Source: Pseudomonas mohnii
GTDB taxonomy: Bacteria; Pseudomonadota; Gammaproteobacteria; Pseudomonadales; Pseudomonadaceae
NCBI RefSeq assembly: GCF_900105115.1
Contig: NZ_FNRV01000001.1
Span: forward strand, 6,017,501 to 6,081,500
DNA length: 64,000 nt
Reading direction: 5' to 3'
Made by a program: the position numbers and the translations under genes. The notes beneath the pieces were generated by a model. That model saw only the letters and a program-made list of their open reading frames with translations, searched no databases and was not told the DNA's origin. Shown piece after piece: positions 36,758 through 46,006 of the stretch (positions are counted from its first letter, which is position 1; the number at the start of each line of letters is the position of its first letter).

Positions 36758-38256
36758 TAGAAACGCTCCAGTTCAGGGAAGGGCAACTGCCCCATGTGCA
36801 CATGCATGGCGCCGAACTCGGCGCATCGATGCAGGGTGGGAATGTTCTTTCCGGGGTTTAGCAGGCCGCTGGGGTCGAAGGCAGCCTTGACCGCGTGGAA
36901 CAGCGTCAGTTCGTCACTGCTGAACTGGGCGCACATCTGGTTGATTTTCTCCCGGCCCACACCGTGTTCGCCGGTGATGCTGCCACCGACCTTCACGCAC
37001 AGTTCGAGGATCTTGCCGCCCAGGGCTTCGGCGCGATCCAGTTCTCCAGGGGTATTGGCATCGAACAGAATCAGCGGATGCATGTTGCCGTCGCCGGCGT
37101 GGAAGACGTTGGCGACGCGCAGGTTGTATTCGGCGGACAACTCGGCGATTGCCCGCAGAACACCGGGCAGCTCGCGGCGCGGGATGGTGCCATCCATGCA
37201 GTAATAATCCGGCGAGAGGCGCCCGACAGCGGGAAAGGCATTCTTGCGTCCGGCCCAAAAGCGCACGCGTTCGGCTTCGTCTTTGGCCTGGCGCACTTCG
37301 GTGGCACCGGCTTGCTCCAGCACTCGTCGGACGCGCTCGCAGTCGTCGTCGACATCGGCCTCGACGCCGTCAAGTTCGCACAGCAGGATGGCTTCGGCGT
37401 CGACTGGATAACCGGCGTGGATGAAGTCCTCGGCGGCGCGAATGGCCAGGTTGTCCATCATCTCAAGGCCACCGGGGATGATACCGGCAGCAATGATATC
37501 GCCGACTGCACGACCGGCTTTTTCCACGGAGTCGAATGCTGCCAGCAACACCTTGACTGATTGTGGTTTGGGTAGCAGCTTGACGGTCACCTCTGTGATC
37601 ACCCCGAGCATGCCTTCGGAGCCGGTGAACAGTGCCAGCAGATCAAAACCTGGCGAGTCGAGGGCATCGCAGCCCAGGGTCAGGCGTTCGCCGTCCACCG
37701 TGAGCATTTCCACTTTCAGCAGGTTGTGCACGGTCAGACCGTATTTCAGGCAGTGCACACCGCCAGCGTTTTCCGCGACGTTGCCGCCGATGGAACAGGC
37801 GATTTGCGAGGAGGGGTCTGGGGCGTAATACAAACCATGGGGGGCGGCAGCCTGAGAGATCGCCAGGTTGCGCACTCCCGGTTGTACGCGGGCAAACCGC
37901 CCGGCAGGATCGATTTCAAGAATTTTGTTGAAGCGCGCCATCACCAGCAACACGCCTTTTTCCAGTGGCAGTGCACCGCCCGACAGGCCTGTGCCGGCTC
38001 CGCGAGGAACCACCGGAACACGCTGCTGATGGCAGATCTTCAGCAGTTTTTCGACCTGCTCGATTTCGCGGGGCAACACCACCAGCATTGGCGTCGTGCG
38101 ATAGGCGGATAAACCGTCGCACTCGTATGGTTTGAGTTCTTCGCGGCTGCGAAGGATTTCCAGGTCTGGTATTTGCTCGCGCAATGCCTGCAAAAGCGCT
38201 TGTTTATCGGTGGCGGGGAGAACCCCGTCAACGCGTTCGTCGTAAAGGATATTCAT
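36757..38256 (-). CDS. glcD: Glycolate oxidase catalytic subunit GlcD
   Basis: A 499-residue FAD-linked 2-hydroxyacid oxidase subunit. The FAD PCMH domain is shown by VVPRGAGTGLSGGALP (about 82-97) and IGGNVAENAGGVHCLKYG; the C-terminal catalytic part has NVFHAGDGNMHPLILFD and GEHGVGREK. Length is typical. The gene begins inside the last codons of the upstream MaoC-like gene (4-bp overlap), so the glc genes are coupled to a gene outside the standard glc set. No glcC regulator is present in the window. Confidence 0.96.
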   Translation of the reverse strand: MNILYDERVDGVLPATDKQALLQALREQIPDLEILRSREELKPYECDGLSAYRTTPMLVVLPREIEQVEKLLKICHQQRVPVVPRGAGTGLSGGALPLEKGVLLVMARFNKILEIDPAGRFARVQPGVRNLAISQAAAPHGLYYAPDPSSQIACSIGGNVAENAGGVHCLKYGLTVHNLLKVEMLTVDGERLTLGCDALDSPGFDLLALFTGSEGMLGVITEVTVKLLPKPQSVKVLLAAFDSVEKAGRAVGDIIAAGIIPGGLEMMDNLAIRAAEDFIHAGYPVDAEAILLCELDGVEADVDDDCERVRRVLEQAGATEVRQAKDEAERVRFWAGRKNAFPAVGRLSPDYYCMDGTIPRRELPGVLRAIAELSAEYNLRVANVFHAGDGNMHPLILFDANTPGELDRAEALGGKILELCVKVGGSITGEHGVGREKINQMCAQFSSDELTLFHAVKAAFDPSGLLNPGKNIPTLHRCAEFGAMHVHMGQLPFPELERF

Positions 38257-38705
38257 ATTGGGGCAGACAACCCTTTCTTATTGTTGTGACCGGCCAGCGA
38301 CGAAACAACCCCGCAGGCTTCGGCGTCCATTACTGTCATTCCCGCTTCGTTGGTCATCGTGATTTTGGCGATTGCACGGCCTTGATTGCCCAAAGTCTTG
38401 ATGACCCAGTGGCAGGTGATCATGTCCCCGGTATAGGCCGGCTGCGTGAAGTGGAGGGTGATGCGGTCACCTACCCAGCCAATTTTCCTGCCGATTTCGG
38501 TGACCAGGCTGGCCGTCAACAACTCGTGGGAAACACGTGCTTTAAAAACAGCGGCCTCGGCACAACACGCATCGAAAAATGCAGGTTGATAGTCCCGAGA
38601 AAATCTCGTGAAAAGCTGGATGTCTTCAAGGTTAAAGCGGCGGGAAGCTGTGAAGCTGTCCCCAGCCTGAAGCTCCTCCGAGGCACGCTGTCTGAAGCGA
38701 GGCAT
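38253..38705 (-). CDS. MaoC-like hot-dog protein in the glc operon
   Basis: A 150-residue single hot-dog domain of the MaoC/FAS1 dehydratase group. The usual SGDxNPxHxD signature reads FSRDYQPAFFD here: Asp is retained but the catalytic His is replaced by Phe, followed by KARVSHELLTASLVTEIG in place of VAHGML. Hydration activity is therefore doubtful. It overlaps glcD by 4 bp and follows the AcnB-N-like gene by 11 bp, so it is in the same transcript. Confidence 0.75.
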   Translation of the reverse strand: MPRFRQRASEELQAGDSFTASRRFNLEDIQLFTRFSRDYQPAFFDACCAEAAVFKARVSHELLTASLVTEIGRKIGWVGDRITLHFTQPAYTGDMITCHWVIKTLGNQGRAIAKITMTNEAGMTVMDAEACGVVSSLAGHNNKKGLSAPI

Positions 38706-38716
38706 TGGAAAATCCC

Positions 38717-39016
38717 TTACATGAGTTCGGCATCGTCCGGCGATTGCTCCAGCATCTCGCTGGCCCGTTGCTTTCCAATGATTGGGCAGTAGATTTCGCC
38801 AGAGATAATTGCCTGGAGATAACTCTTTTTCAGCTTCATAGCTTTCGTTTCACTCGAAACCTTATTGGCAAACAGGTCGACCAGCACAGCCTCTTCAAAT
38901 GCTGGTGGGTTCTGAAGCAGCCCAATCAGGCCATTTGTTTGCTCTGCATTCAGGAATCTCGGTGCCATGCCTGCTTTTTCACAGGCCATCAAATATTGTT
39001 GATAGGCGTAAAGCAT
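38717..39016 (-). CDS. Stand-alone AcnB N-terminal (HEAT-like) domain protein
   Basis: A 99-residue protein, MLYAYQQYLMACEKAGMAPR, that lines up with the first ~95 residues of aconitase B (MLEEYRKHVAER, PLDANQ, LLKNPPAGEE, LDLLTNRV, FLAAIAKGE, and pre-domain SP.L....A..LL) in the same order. The catalytic domains are absent and the AcnB HEAT domain itself is only partly covered. It is the first gene of the MaoC-glcDEFGB series, under an operator half-site. Could be a remnant or an interaction module; the similarity is by eye. Confidence 0.6.
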   Translation of the reverse strand: MLYAYQQYLMACEKAGMAPRFLNAEQTNGLIGLLQNPPAFEEAVLVDLFANKVSSETKAMKLKKSYLQAIISGEIYCPIIGKQRASEMLEQSPDDAELM

Positions 39017-39080
39017 GGGGTGTACCTCCAGGATTCAGTCGAAGGGTGACGTTCATACTATAGCTGGCTTTTTATCAAAA

Positions 39081-39099
39081 AAATAACAAAATGTCAGTT
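39081..39099. promoter_or_regulatory. TetR-regulon operator A (half-site)
   Basis: AAATAACAAAATGTCAGTT, with an intact right half TGTCAGTT and a degenerate left half, between the AcnB-N-like/glc series and divergent etfB. Confidence 0.45.
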
Positions 39100-39199
39100 A
39101 TTGATGCCTTAGATGTTGACATTTTTTCAGGCGGGAACAAGAGTGGAGTGGCAGGTCATTTCGGCCTTTTTTCCTGTTATCACCAAATAGAGAATGCAC

Positions 39200-39949
39200 A
39201 TGAAAATCCTGGTCCCTCTCAAACGGGTGGTCGATTACAACGTCAAGGTTCGCGTCAAGGCGGACAACTCCGGCGTCGACCTCGCCAACGTCAAGATGTC
39301 GATGAACCCATTCTGCGAAATCGCAGTGGAAGAAGCCGTACGCCTGAAAGAGAAGGGCGTCGCGACTGAAGTTGTCGTCGTTTCCGTAGGCCCGTCCATC
39401 GCTCAGGAGCAGCTGCGCACCGCGCTGGCTCTGGGTGCCGACCGCGCCATCCTCGTTGAATCCGCCGAAGACTTGACGTCCCTGGCCGTTGCGAAACTGT
39501 TGAAAGCCGTTGTCGACAAGGAACAGCCCCGGCTGGTGATCCTTGGCAAGCAGGCCATCGACAGCGACAACAACCAGACCGGCCAGATGCTGGCGGCACT
39601 GAGCGGCTACGGTCAGGGCACGTTCGCTTCGAAAGTCGAGATCAGTGGCGACAGCGTGGCTGTCACCCGCGAAATCGACGGCGGTGCGCAGACCGTTTCC
39701 CTGAAACTGCCGGCCATCGTCACCACCGACCTGCGTTTGAACGAGCCGCGTTATGCGTCCCTGCCAAACATCATGAAGGCCAAGAAGAAGCCTCTTGAGA
39801 CATTGACTCCGGACGCCTTGGGCGTTTCCACCGTCTCCACCAACAAGACCGTCAAAGTCGAAGCGCCGGCTTCCCGTAGTGCCGGCATCATGGTCAAGTC
39901 GGTGGCTGAGCTGGTCGAGAAACTGAAAAACGAAGCGAAGGTGATCTAA
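39200..39949 (+). CDS. etfB: Electron-transfer flavoprotein beta subunit
   Basis: A 249-residue ETF beta subunit starting [19 protein letters not shown] (ATG at 39200 rather than the ATG two codons earlier). The AMP-binding and partner-recognition parts [21 protein letters not shown] and ATEV are as in the family; the recognition loop shows [20 protein letters not shown]. It takes electrons from acyl-CoA dehydrogenases, two of which lie at 55-57 kb. Single-base spacing to etfA indicates an operon. Confidence 0.96.
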   Translation: MKILVPLKRVVDYNVKVRVKADNSGVDLANVKMSMNPFCEIAVEEAVRLKEKGVATEVVVVSVGPSIAQEQLRTALALGADRAILVESAEDLTSLAVAKLLKAVVDKEQPRLVILGKQAIDSDNNQTGQMLAALSGYGQGTFASKVEISGDSVAVTREIDGGAQTVSLKLPAIVTTDLRLNEPRYASLPNIMKAKKKPLETLTPDALGVSTVSTNKTVKVEAPASRSAGIMVKSVAELVEKLKNEAKVI

Positions 39950-40879
39950 ATGACAATTCTGGTTATTGCCGAGCACGACAACAAAGTGCTGGCTCCGGCC
40001 ACGCTGAACACCGTTGCTGCCGCTGCCGAAATCGGTGGTGACATCCACGTACTGGTTGCAGGTCAGGGCGCTGGCGCCTTGGCTGAAGCCGCTGCACAAG
40101 TGGCTGGCGTGGCGAAAGTGCTGGTGGCCGATAACGCCGCCTACGCTCACCAACTGCCGGAAAACGTCGCCCCGCTGGTATCCGAGTTGGGCAAGGGCTA
40201 CAGCCACATCCTGGCTGCTGCCACTTCCAACGGCAAAAACATCCTGCCGCGCGTTGCCGCAGCCCTGGACGTTGACCAGATCTCCGAGATCATCTCGGTA
40301 GAAAGCGCTGACACCTTCAAGCGTCCGATCTACGCCGGTAATGCCATCGCGACCGTGCAATCGAGCGCTGCGGTCAAAGTGATCACCGTGCGTGCTACCG
40401 GTTTCGACCCGGTTGCCGCTACTGGTGGTTCGGCTGCTGTTGAAGCCGTTGGCGCTGCTCACGATGCGGGCATCTCCAGCTTCGTTGGCGAAGAGCTGGC
40501 CAAGTCCGATCGTCCGGAACTGACCGCTGCCAAGATCGTCGTTTCCGGCGGCCGTGGCATGCAGAACGGTGACAACTTCAAACACCTGTACGCCCTGGCC
40601 GACAAGCTGGGCGCTGGCGTGGGTGCTTCGCGCGCCGCGGTCGACGCAGGCTTCGTACCCAACGACATGCAGGTCGGTCAGACAGGCAAGATCGTTGCGC
40701 CTCAGCTGTACATCGCCGTCGGTATCTCCGGCGCGATCCAGCACCTGGCCGGCATGAAAGACTCCAAAGTGATCGTTGCGATCAACAAGGACGAAGAAGC
40801 GCCGATCTTCCAGGTGGCCGATTACGGCCTGGTGGCGGATCTGTTCGAAGCCGTGCCGGAATTTGAACAGCTGGTCTGA
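39950..40879 (+). CDS. etfA: Electron-transfer flavoprotein alpha subunit
   Basis: A 309-residue FAD-binding ETF alpha subunit. The C-terminal FAD domain shows [40 protein letters not shown] and [20 protein letters not shown]. Probably a second copy beside the housekeeping etfBA, dedicated to this catabolic cluster, because it shares the operator region with the glc operon. Confidence 0.96.
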   Translation: MTILVIAEHDNKVLAPATLNTVAAAAEIGGDIHVLVAGQGAGALAEAAAQVAGVAKVLVADNAAYAHQLPENVAPLVSELGKGYSHILAAATSNGKNILPRVAAALDVDQISEIISVESADTFKRPIYAGNAIATVQSSAAVKVITVRATGFDPVAATGGSAAVEAVGAAHDAGISSFVGEELAKSDRPELTAAKIVVSGGRGMQNGDNFKHLYALADKLGAGVGASRAAVDAGFVPNDMQVGQTGKIVAPQLYIAVGISGAIQHLAGMKDSKVIVAINKDEEAPIFQVADYGLVADLFEAVPEFEQLV

Positions 40880-40936
40880 TCCATCTTGCAGCGAGGCGGG
40901 CGTGAGCTCGCCTTGCTGACCGTCGAAGGAGGCATC

Positions 40937-41965
40937 ATGCGTTACAAGCTATTGGGAAGATCCGGCCTGCGGGTATCGGAGCTGTGCCTGGGTACCATGA
41001 CATTCGGCAACCAGGGATGGGGCACGGAGGAAGCCGAAGCGGCGAGGCTTTACTCGCACTATCGCGATCAAGGCGGCAACTTCCTCGATACCGCCAATGA
41101 AATCTATGCAGGCGGTGCCAGCGAGCAGATGCTGGGGCGATTGCTGCAAGGCCATCGCGATCAAATGGTGGTAACCACCAAATATTCCCTGGCACTTCCG
41201 GGTGGCCAGGACATCAACGCCGGCGGCAATCATCGTAAAAGCCTGCATCGCTCGGTCGAAGCAAGCTTGCGACGCCTGGGTACTGACTATATCGATCTGC
41301 TGTGGGTACACGCTTGGGACGCATTGACGCCCGTCGAGGAAATGCTGCGAGCTCTGGATGACCTGGTCAGTCAGGGCAAAGTGCTTTACCTGGGCATTTC
41401 CAACACGCCGGCCTGGGTTGTGGCCAAATGCAATACATTGGCGCGTGCCAACGGCTGGACGCCCTTTATCGCCATGCAGGCCGAGTACAACTTGCTCGAG
41501 CGTTCGATCGAACATGAAGTGTTGCCGATGTGCCGCAGCGAAGGGTTGAGTCTGGCTGCCTGGTCTCCACTGGCCAGCGGGATCCTGAGTGGCAAGTACA
41601 GTGCTGAAGCGGCAGGGGGTGAGAGCAAGCGTCTGGATGTCGCGGCAATGAAGTCCCTGGACGAGCGGGGACTGCTCATGGCTGAGGCCGTAGGCAAAAT
41701 CGCCAGGCAAATTGGCCGGACTCCAGCGCAAGTTGCCTTGAACTGGTTGCGTGCACAGCCGGATGTCATTCCGCTGTTGGGCGTAAGGACCCACGCTCAG
41801 TTAGTGGACAATATGGGGTGTCTTGAGTTTGATCTGGATTCGGCGTGCCTGGCCGAACTGGGTGCGTCAGGCAAGCCGGTTGCCCATTACCCTTACGATT
41901 ATTTAAACAAGTATCAAAATCTGATCAACGCAGGTTTTCATTCGCAGATCGATATCGATCGTTAG
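40937..41965 (+). CDS. Aldo/keto reductase
   Basis: A 342-residue NADPH-dependent (alpha/beta)8 oxidoreductase, MRYKLLGRSGLRVSELCLGT. The catalytic set is visible: Asp in FLDTANEIYAGGASE (with Tyr), Lys in VTTKYS and His in LLWVHAWD; the cofactor end has LAAWSPLASGILSGKYS and IPLLGVRTHAQL. It is close to the AKR11/AKR13-type group. Start follows GAAGGAGGCATC. It follows etfA by 57 bp and is ended by a strong terminator. Substrate unknown. Confidence 0.88.
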   Translation: MRYKLLGRSGLRVSELCLGTMTFGNQGWGTEEAEAARLYSHYRDQGGNFLDTANEIYAGGASEQMLGRLLQGHRDQMVVTTKYSLALPGGQDINAGGNHRKSLHRSVEASLRRLGTDYIDLLWVHAWDALTPVEEMLRALDDLVSQGKVLYLGISNTPAWVVAKCNTLARANGWTPFIAMQAEYNLLERSIEHEVLPMCRSEGLSLAAWSPLASGILSGKYSAEAAGGESKRLDVAAMKSLDERGLLMAEAVGKIARQIGRTPAQVALNWLRAQPDVIPLLGVRTHAQLVDNMGCLEFDLDSACLAELGASGKPVAHYPYDYLNKYQNLINAGFHSQIDIDR

Positions 41966-41973
41966 GTTGGGTG

Positions 41974-42002
41974 CCCCTCACGGCTTAGCCGTGAGGGGTT
42001 TT
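41974..42002. terminator. Rho-independent terminator
   Basis: 11-bp perfect stem CCCCTCACGGC / GCCGTGAGGGG with a TTA loop and TTTT, between convergent aldo/keto reductase and amidohydrolase genes. Confidence 0.93.
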
Positions 42003-42005
42003 GCT

Positions 42006-43331
42006 TCACGCTTCGATCTTGCCGTCTTCCTTGGATACCTGGGTGAACATCTTGATGATGTCACCCGAGGTCACGCAGCGACGGGTTTCGCCTTCAGCCA
42101 GCGGTGCCGGGCCACCGAACGATTGCGGACGGGTATCAATGTGGGTGGCCTGAGCACGCAGCGCGCCCGCCGTGCAGTTTTTGCGACCTCCCATCAGGCT
42201 GAACGCATCGAAGTTGTAGAGACGCATGGCGTTGCCATGGGTGATCTTGTCGATGGTGCTGGCCGGCAGGTGGGAGACGGTTTCGATCAGGCGATCGGGA
42301 CACTCTGGCCAGACGGTATCGGAGTGCGGGTAATCGCACTCGTAGGCAACGTTGTCTTCGCCGATGTCTTCGAGGTTTTTCAGGCCGAACTTGTCATCGA
42401 TAAAGCACGTGAGGAAATGCTCGCGGAACACTTCGCTTGGCTTCTTGCCCCCGAAATCGGCATAGGTCCAGGCGCGGTGGTGGTCGTGCACGAAGTCTGC
42501 GCGCTCCAGGAAATACGGAATCCAGCCAATGCCGCCTTCAGACAAGGCGATCTTCAGGTCCGGATAACGCTGCAAGGCCTTGAGGTGGAGCCAGTCGGCC
42601 GCCGAATTGACGATGGAAATCGGCATGGTGATGATCCATGCGTCAATCGGAGTGTTCATCGAAGCATGCGGTGCCTGGGCGCCGGAACCGATATGAATGT
42701 TGATGACGACCTTGTTTTCCGCGCAGACCTTCCACAGTGGCTCCCAGTGGGCGTCGTGCAGGCTCGGCTGGCCTTTGAGGGATGGGTTGTCGGTGAAGCT
42801 GATGGCGTGGCAGCCCTTGGCAACCACACGCTTGATTTCTTCGACGGTAGCCTGGATGTCCCAGTACGGGACAATGGCATTGGGAATGTTGCGACCCGGG
42901 AAGCTGCCGCACCATTCGTCGATGTGCCAGTCGTTGTAGGCCTTGAGCAGGGTCAATGCGTTTTTCTTGTTATCGAACTGGTGGAACAGGCTGCCATCGA
43001 AAGTCACGACGCTGGGGAAGTTCAGCGAAGCCAGCAGGCCGTTGGCGTTCATGTCATCGATGCGTGCCTTGATATCCCATGCGCCTCTGCGCATTTGCTC
43101 GAATGAAATGGGCTCGCAGCCATATTCTTCGCGGTTGCGCCCGACCACGGCATTCAACCCGATATTGCCAGCGCGACGGCCTTCGAAGAGCCAGTAGTCC
43201 GCACCATTCTTGTCTTTGAGCACTTTGGGAGCGAAGGCTTTTTGCTCCACGGTCAGGTGCTGATCGAACATGGTGGGAGGCTCTACGATGTGGTCGTCAA
43301 CGCTAATCAGGATCAAGTCATCGACTTTCAT
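42006..43331 (-). CDS. Amidohydrolase-2 family metal-dependent hydrolase
   Basis: A 441-residue TIM-barrel hydrolase of the ACMSD-like family, started at MKVDDLILISVDDHIVEPP (GGAG upstream). Metal ligands are suggested by VDDHIVEPP, VVINIHIGSG, LERADFVHDHHRAW and YECDYPHSDTVWP. Relatives occur in actinobacterial and proteobacterial clusters for steroid or terpenoid degradation, where they may open a ring or split a beta-keto acid. Divergent from the cache protein; two operator-like sites lie between them. Reaction unknown. Confidence 0.85.
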   Translation of the reverse strand: MKVDDLILISVDDHIVEPPTMFDQHLTVEQKAFAPKVLKDKNGADYWLFEGRRAGNIGLNAVVGRNREEYGCEPISFEQMRRGAWDIKARIDDMNANGLLASLNFPSVVTFDGSLFHQFDNKKNALTLLKAYNDWHIDEWCGSFPGRNIPNAIVPYWDIQATVEEIKRVVAKGCHAISFTDNPSLKGQPSLHDAHWEPLWKVCAENKVVINIHIGSGAQAPHASMNTPIDAWIITMPISIVNSAADWLHLKALQRYPDLKIALSEGGIGWIPYFLERADFVHDHHRAWTYADFGGKKPSEVFREHFLTCFIDDKFGLKNLEDIGEDNVAYECDYPHSDTVWPECPDRLIETVSHLPASTIDKITHGNAMRLYNFDAFSLMGGRKNCTAGALRAQATHIDTRPQSFGGPAPLAEGETRRCVTSGDIIKMFTQVSKEDGKIEA

Positions 43332-43454
43332 TGGCTGCTGTCTCCATTTCGTATGCTGCCGCTGGCCAGGCAGGGCCAGCATCACGGGGCTGCTTCAGGT
43401 TTCTGTTTTTAGCTGGGAGAACATTAAGGCTTTTGCCGTGCCTCGGCAAGCAAT

Positions 43455-43473
43455 AACCGACATATTGTTAGTT
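43455..43473. promoter_or_regulatory. TetR-regulon operator B
   Basis: AACCGACATATTGTTAGTT, between the amidohydrolase and cache-domain genes. Confidence 0.55.
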
Positions 43474-43537
43474 AATGGGCGGGTTGGTGACGGGCTGTAC
43501 TCTTGTGCGCCACGTAAATTGCATGGAAATTCAGTGT

Positions 43538-43556
43538 AAATGATACTATGTCAGTT
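43538..43556. promoter_or_regulatory. TetR-regulon operator C (half-site)
   Basis: AAATGATACTATGTCAGTT with an intact TGTCAGTT half, 37 bp upstream of the cache-domain gene. Confidence 0.45.
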
Positions 43557-43592
43557 AATTTGTAACTTTATCTAACGGCGTAGGTGCAGTGC

Positions 43593-44447
43593 ATGAAACG
43601 GTTTCAAGGGGCGGGCAGGTGGGTAGCGTGCTGGATATTTCTGCTGATCACCGTTCAGGCCGGGGCCGCAGAGCCTCAAGACGATGGTCAGGGGGCAAGG
43701 GCTCTGCTTGAGCGTGCAGTTCTTTATTATCAGGAGCACCACGAGAGTGCCATGGCGGCTTTCAGTCGTCAGGGGGATTTTGTCGACAACAACTGTTATG
43801 TGTTGGTGCTCAATACTAGTGGCGTAATGCTGGCAAGTGGCGGCCCCTCCAGTTACCTGATCGGGAAGAGCGTCGGTGAGGTCTTGCCAAAAGAATTGAA
43901 GACGGCTTTCTCCGAGGCCCTGAGGACCGAGTCAGGCCAGGGCGTGCAGAAGGCCCAATATCACTGGAAAAGCTGGAGTGGCGACCGCGACGAGAACAAG
44001 GTCGTCTACTACCGTCGCGTCGATGACAAACTTTTCGCCGTGGGCTACTTCATTTCACGGGAGTCTGCGGAAAATGCCCGGTTGATGCTCGACAAGGTTG
44101 CGGATGCCATCGCATCCAACCCTGCCTCGACGCTGGATGCCATCAATCAGGCGAACCCGGCGTTTCGTCAGGATGATCTGTACCCTTACGTGATTGATCT
44201 GAACAGTCGGCGCTTTGTGGCTCATGGCCTCAATAAGCGGTTGCTGGGCGTGGATTTCAGTACGCTCAAGGACGCCCATGGCCAGCCACTGGGGGCGCCG
44301 ATTCTGCGTATTTCCCAGCGCAAGGGCACGGGAGAGTATCAATACCTCTGGATGAATCCTTTGACCAACCGGATCGAGAACAAGCATGCGTTTTTCCGCC
44401 GGGTGGGTGCTTATCTGGTCGCTGTCGGTTATTACCAGGACCAATAG
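43593..44447 (+). CDS. Exported double-cache domain protein
   Basis: A 284-residue protein with a signal peptide (MKRFQGAGRWVACWIFLLIT, cut near AGAAEP) and two single-cache-2-type sensory domains in tandem (about 40-150 and 160-280; YVLVLNTSGVMLASGG and YPYVIDLNSRRFVAHG). No cytoplasmic output domain is attached, so it is a free periplasmic ligand-binding protein. It might feed a partner sensor such as the chemoreceptor at 61.6 kb. A GTG at 43584 is an alternative start. Confidence 0.8.
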   Translation: MKRFQGAGRWVACWIFLLITVQAGAAEPQDDGQGARALLERAVLYYQEHHESAMAAFSRQGDFVDNNCYVLVLNTSGVMLASGGPSSYLIGKSVGEVLPKELKTAFSEALRTESGQGVQKAQYHWKSWSGDRDENKVVYYRRVDDKLFAVGYFISRESAENARLMLDKVADAIASNPASTLDAINQANPAFRQDDLYPYVIDLNSRRFVAHGLNKRLLGVDFSTLKDAHGQPLGAPILRISQRKGTGEYQYLWMNPLTNRIENKHAFFRRVGAYLVAVGYYQDQ

Positions 44448-44497
44448 CAACACGGAGAAGGGCGGCGCCGGATACCCGGCGCTGCGGCCTGTATCAG

Positions 44498-45760
44498 TCA
44501 GGCGGGGGTAGTCGTTTGAGCGAGGATGTCCTTGATTGACATTGAATCGTCGACAAGGCTTTGGATGTCAGGTTTGTGTCGTCCCTGAACGAGCTTCTTG
44601 ATCAAGGCGAATTCCAATTGGCGATTGATGCAGTCTGCAGCAATCACCATGCCCTCGCGCAGGTAGAACACGACAAACGAACGCAAAGCCGGCGATCCGC
44701 GCAGGCAGGTCTGGTCGTGACCCTGTGACAAGCCGACAGTTTGCAGTTTCAGGTCGTACTGATCGGACCAGAACCAAGGGACGGAACGATAGGGCAAGGG
44801 CTTGGCGCAGATCGCCAGTGCCGCCGTCCGGGCTTGCTCAATGGCGTTGGGAATCGACTCCAGGCGCAGCCGGCGACTGTAGAGCTCGCTTGGATGGCTG
44901 CAACAATCACCAATGGCGTGAATGAATGGGTCGCTGGTGTGAGTGTTCTCATCGACCACAATGCCATTGTCGATTTCAAGTCCCGCTTGCTCGGCCAGTT
45001 CGGTATTGGCAATGGCACCGATGCCGACCAAAACCAGATCGGCCGGGAACACACTGCCATCAAGGAGTTGAACCGATTCAACCCGTTCACCCGTGGTATC
45101 GAGATTCAAACGATCGAGTTGGGCATTGAGGTGCAGTTTTGCCCCTTCAGCCTGATGAGCGTGCTGATAGAAGCTTGAGACATCTGGGGCTGTTACACGT
45201 GCCAGAAGCCGGTCCATGCTTTCTATCAAATTGACCTTGAGCCCTCGCTTGAGGGCCACGGCGGCGACTTCCAGGCCAATGTAACCTCCACCAATGATGA
45301 CCAGGCGTTTGCCTTCGAGCATTTGTTCGCGCATCTGCTGCGCATGAGCGAGGGAGCGCAAATAATGCAGGTTCGCCAGAGGGCGCTCCGGGGCCAGGTC
45401 GGCAAGAGGTCTCGGCCGGCTGCCGGTGGCGAGAATCAAATGGCTGTAGCCCAGGCTGCTGCCATCGGACAACTCAATGGTCTTTTGCGCGGCGTTCAGG
45501 CTCACCACCTGAACGCCGAGACGCGTCTCGATGTTGGCCTTTTCATAAGCGTCGGCGGGACGAATGAGCAAAGCCTGATCATCGACCGTACCGGCCAGAA
45601 AACCTTTGGACAGGGGAGGGCGCTGATAAGGCAGGCTGACTTCATTGCCAATCAGAACAACGCGCCCGGTGTAACCGTTCTGGCGCAGCGAAAAGGCCGC
45701 TTCGCAGCCGGCATGGCCGCTGCCGACAATCAGGGTGCAGCTGGATTCAGGTTGGCTCAT
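44498..45760 (-). CDS. FAD-dependent ferredoxin/rubredoxin reductase
   Basis: A 420-residue NAD(P)H:ferredoxin-type reductase. It has an FAD motif near the start (VGSGHAGCEAAFSLRQNGY), PYQRPPLSKGFL, a second Rossmann motif IIGGGYIGLEVAAVAL and AIGDCCSHP: the CamA/BphA4 family order. The neighbouring upstream gene is a rubredoxin, so the pair should deliver electrons from NADH to an oxygenase or similar acceptor, but no P450 or AlkB-type hydroxylase is visible in this window. Confidence 0.9.
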   Translation of the reverse strand: MSQPESSCTLIVGSGHAGCEAAFSLRQNGYTGRVVLIGNEVSLPYQRPPLSKGFLAGTVDDQALLIRPADAYEKANIETRLGVQVVSLNAAQKTIELSDGSSLGYSHLILATGSRPRPLADLAPERPLANLHYLRSLAHAQQMREQMLEGKRLVIIGGGYIGLEVAAVALKRGLKVNLIESMDRLLARVTAPDVSSFYQHAHQAEGAKLHLNAQLDRLNLDTTGERVESVQLLDGSVFPADLVLVGIGAIANTELAEQAGLEIDNGIVVDENTHTSDPFIHAIGDCCSHPSELYSRRLRLESIPNAIEQARTAALAICAKPLPYRSVPWFWSDQYDLKLQTVGLSQGHDQTCLRGSPALRSFVVFYLREGMVIAADCINRQLEFALIKKLVQGRHKPDIQSLVDDSMSIKDILAQTTTPA

Positions 45761-45786
45761 TTACAGTCTCCCGGCGACGGCCTGTT

Positions 45787-45954
45787 TCAGGCGATTTCCA
45801 GCATGGCGAAGTCTTCTTTGGTGGCGCCGCATTCCGGGCAAATCCAGTCTTCGGAGACATCTTCCCAACGCGTGCCGGCGGGAATGCCCTCGGCCGGCGC
45901 GCCGAGTGCTTCGTCGTAGATGTAACTGCAAAAAAAACACTGCCACTTTTTCAT
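45787..45954 (-). CDS. Rubredoxin
   Basis: A 55-residue protein, MKKWQCFFCSYIYDEALGAP, with the two metal-binding CxxC pairs (CFFC at 6-9 and CPEC at 39-42) that hold one iron, and the WEDVSEDW segment between them. Too short for common ORF cut-offs, but unmistakable. Lies 26 bp upstream of the reductase in the same operon. Confidence 0.95.
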   Translation of the reverse strand: MKKWQCFFCSYIYDEALGAPAEGIPAGTRWEDVSEDWICPECGATKEDFAMLEIA

Positions 45955-46006
45955 GATCGTCGTGCACCTTCTTAGCGCGTGGAAATGGAGAGCTGTCGTT
46001 TAAGTG

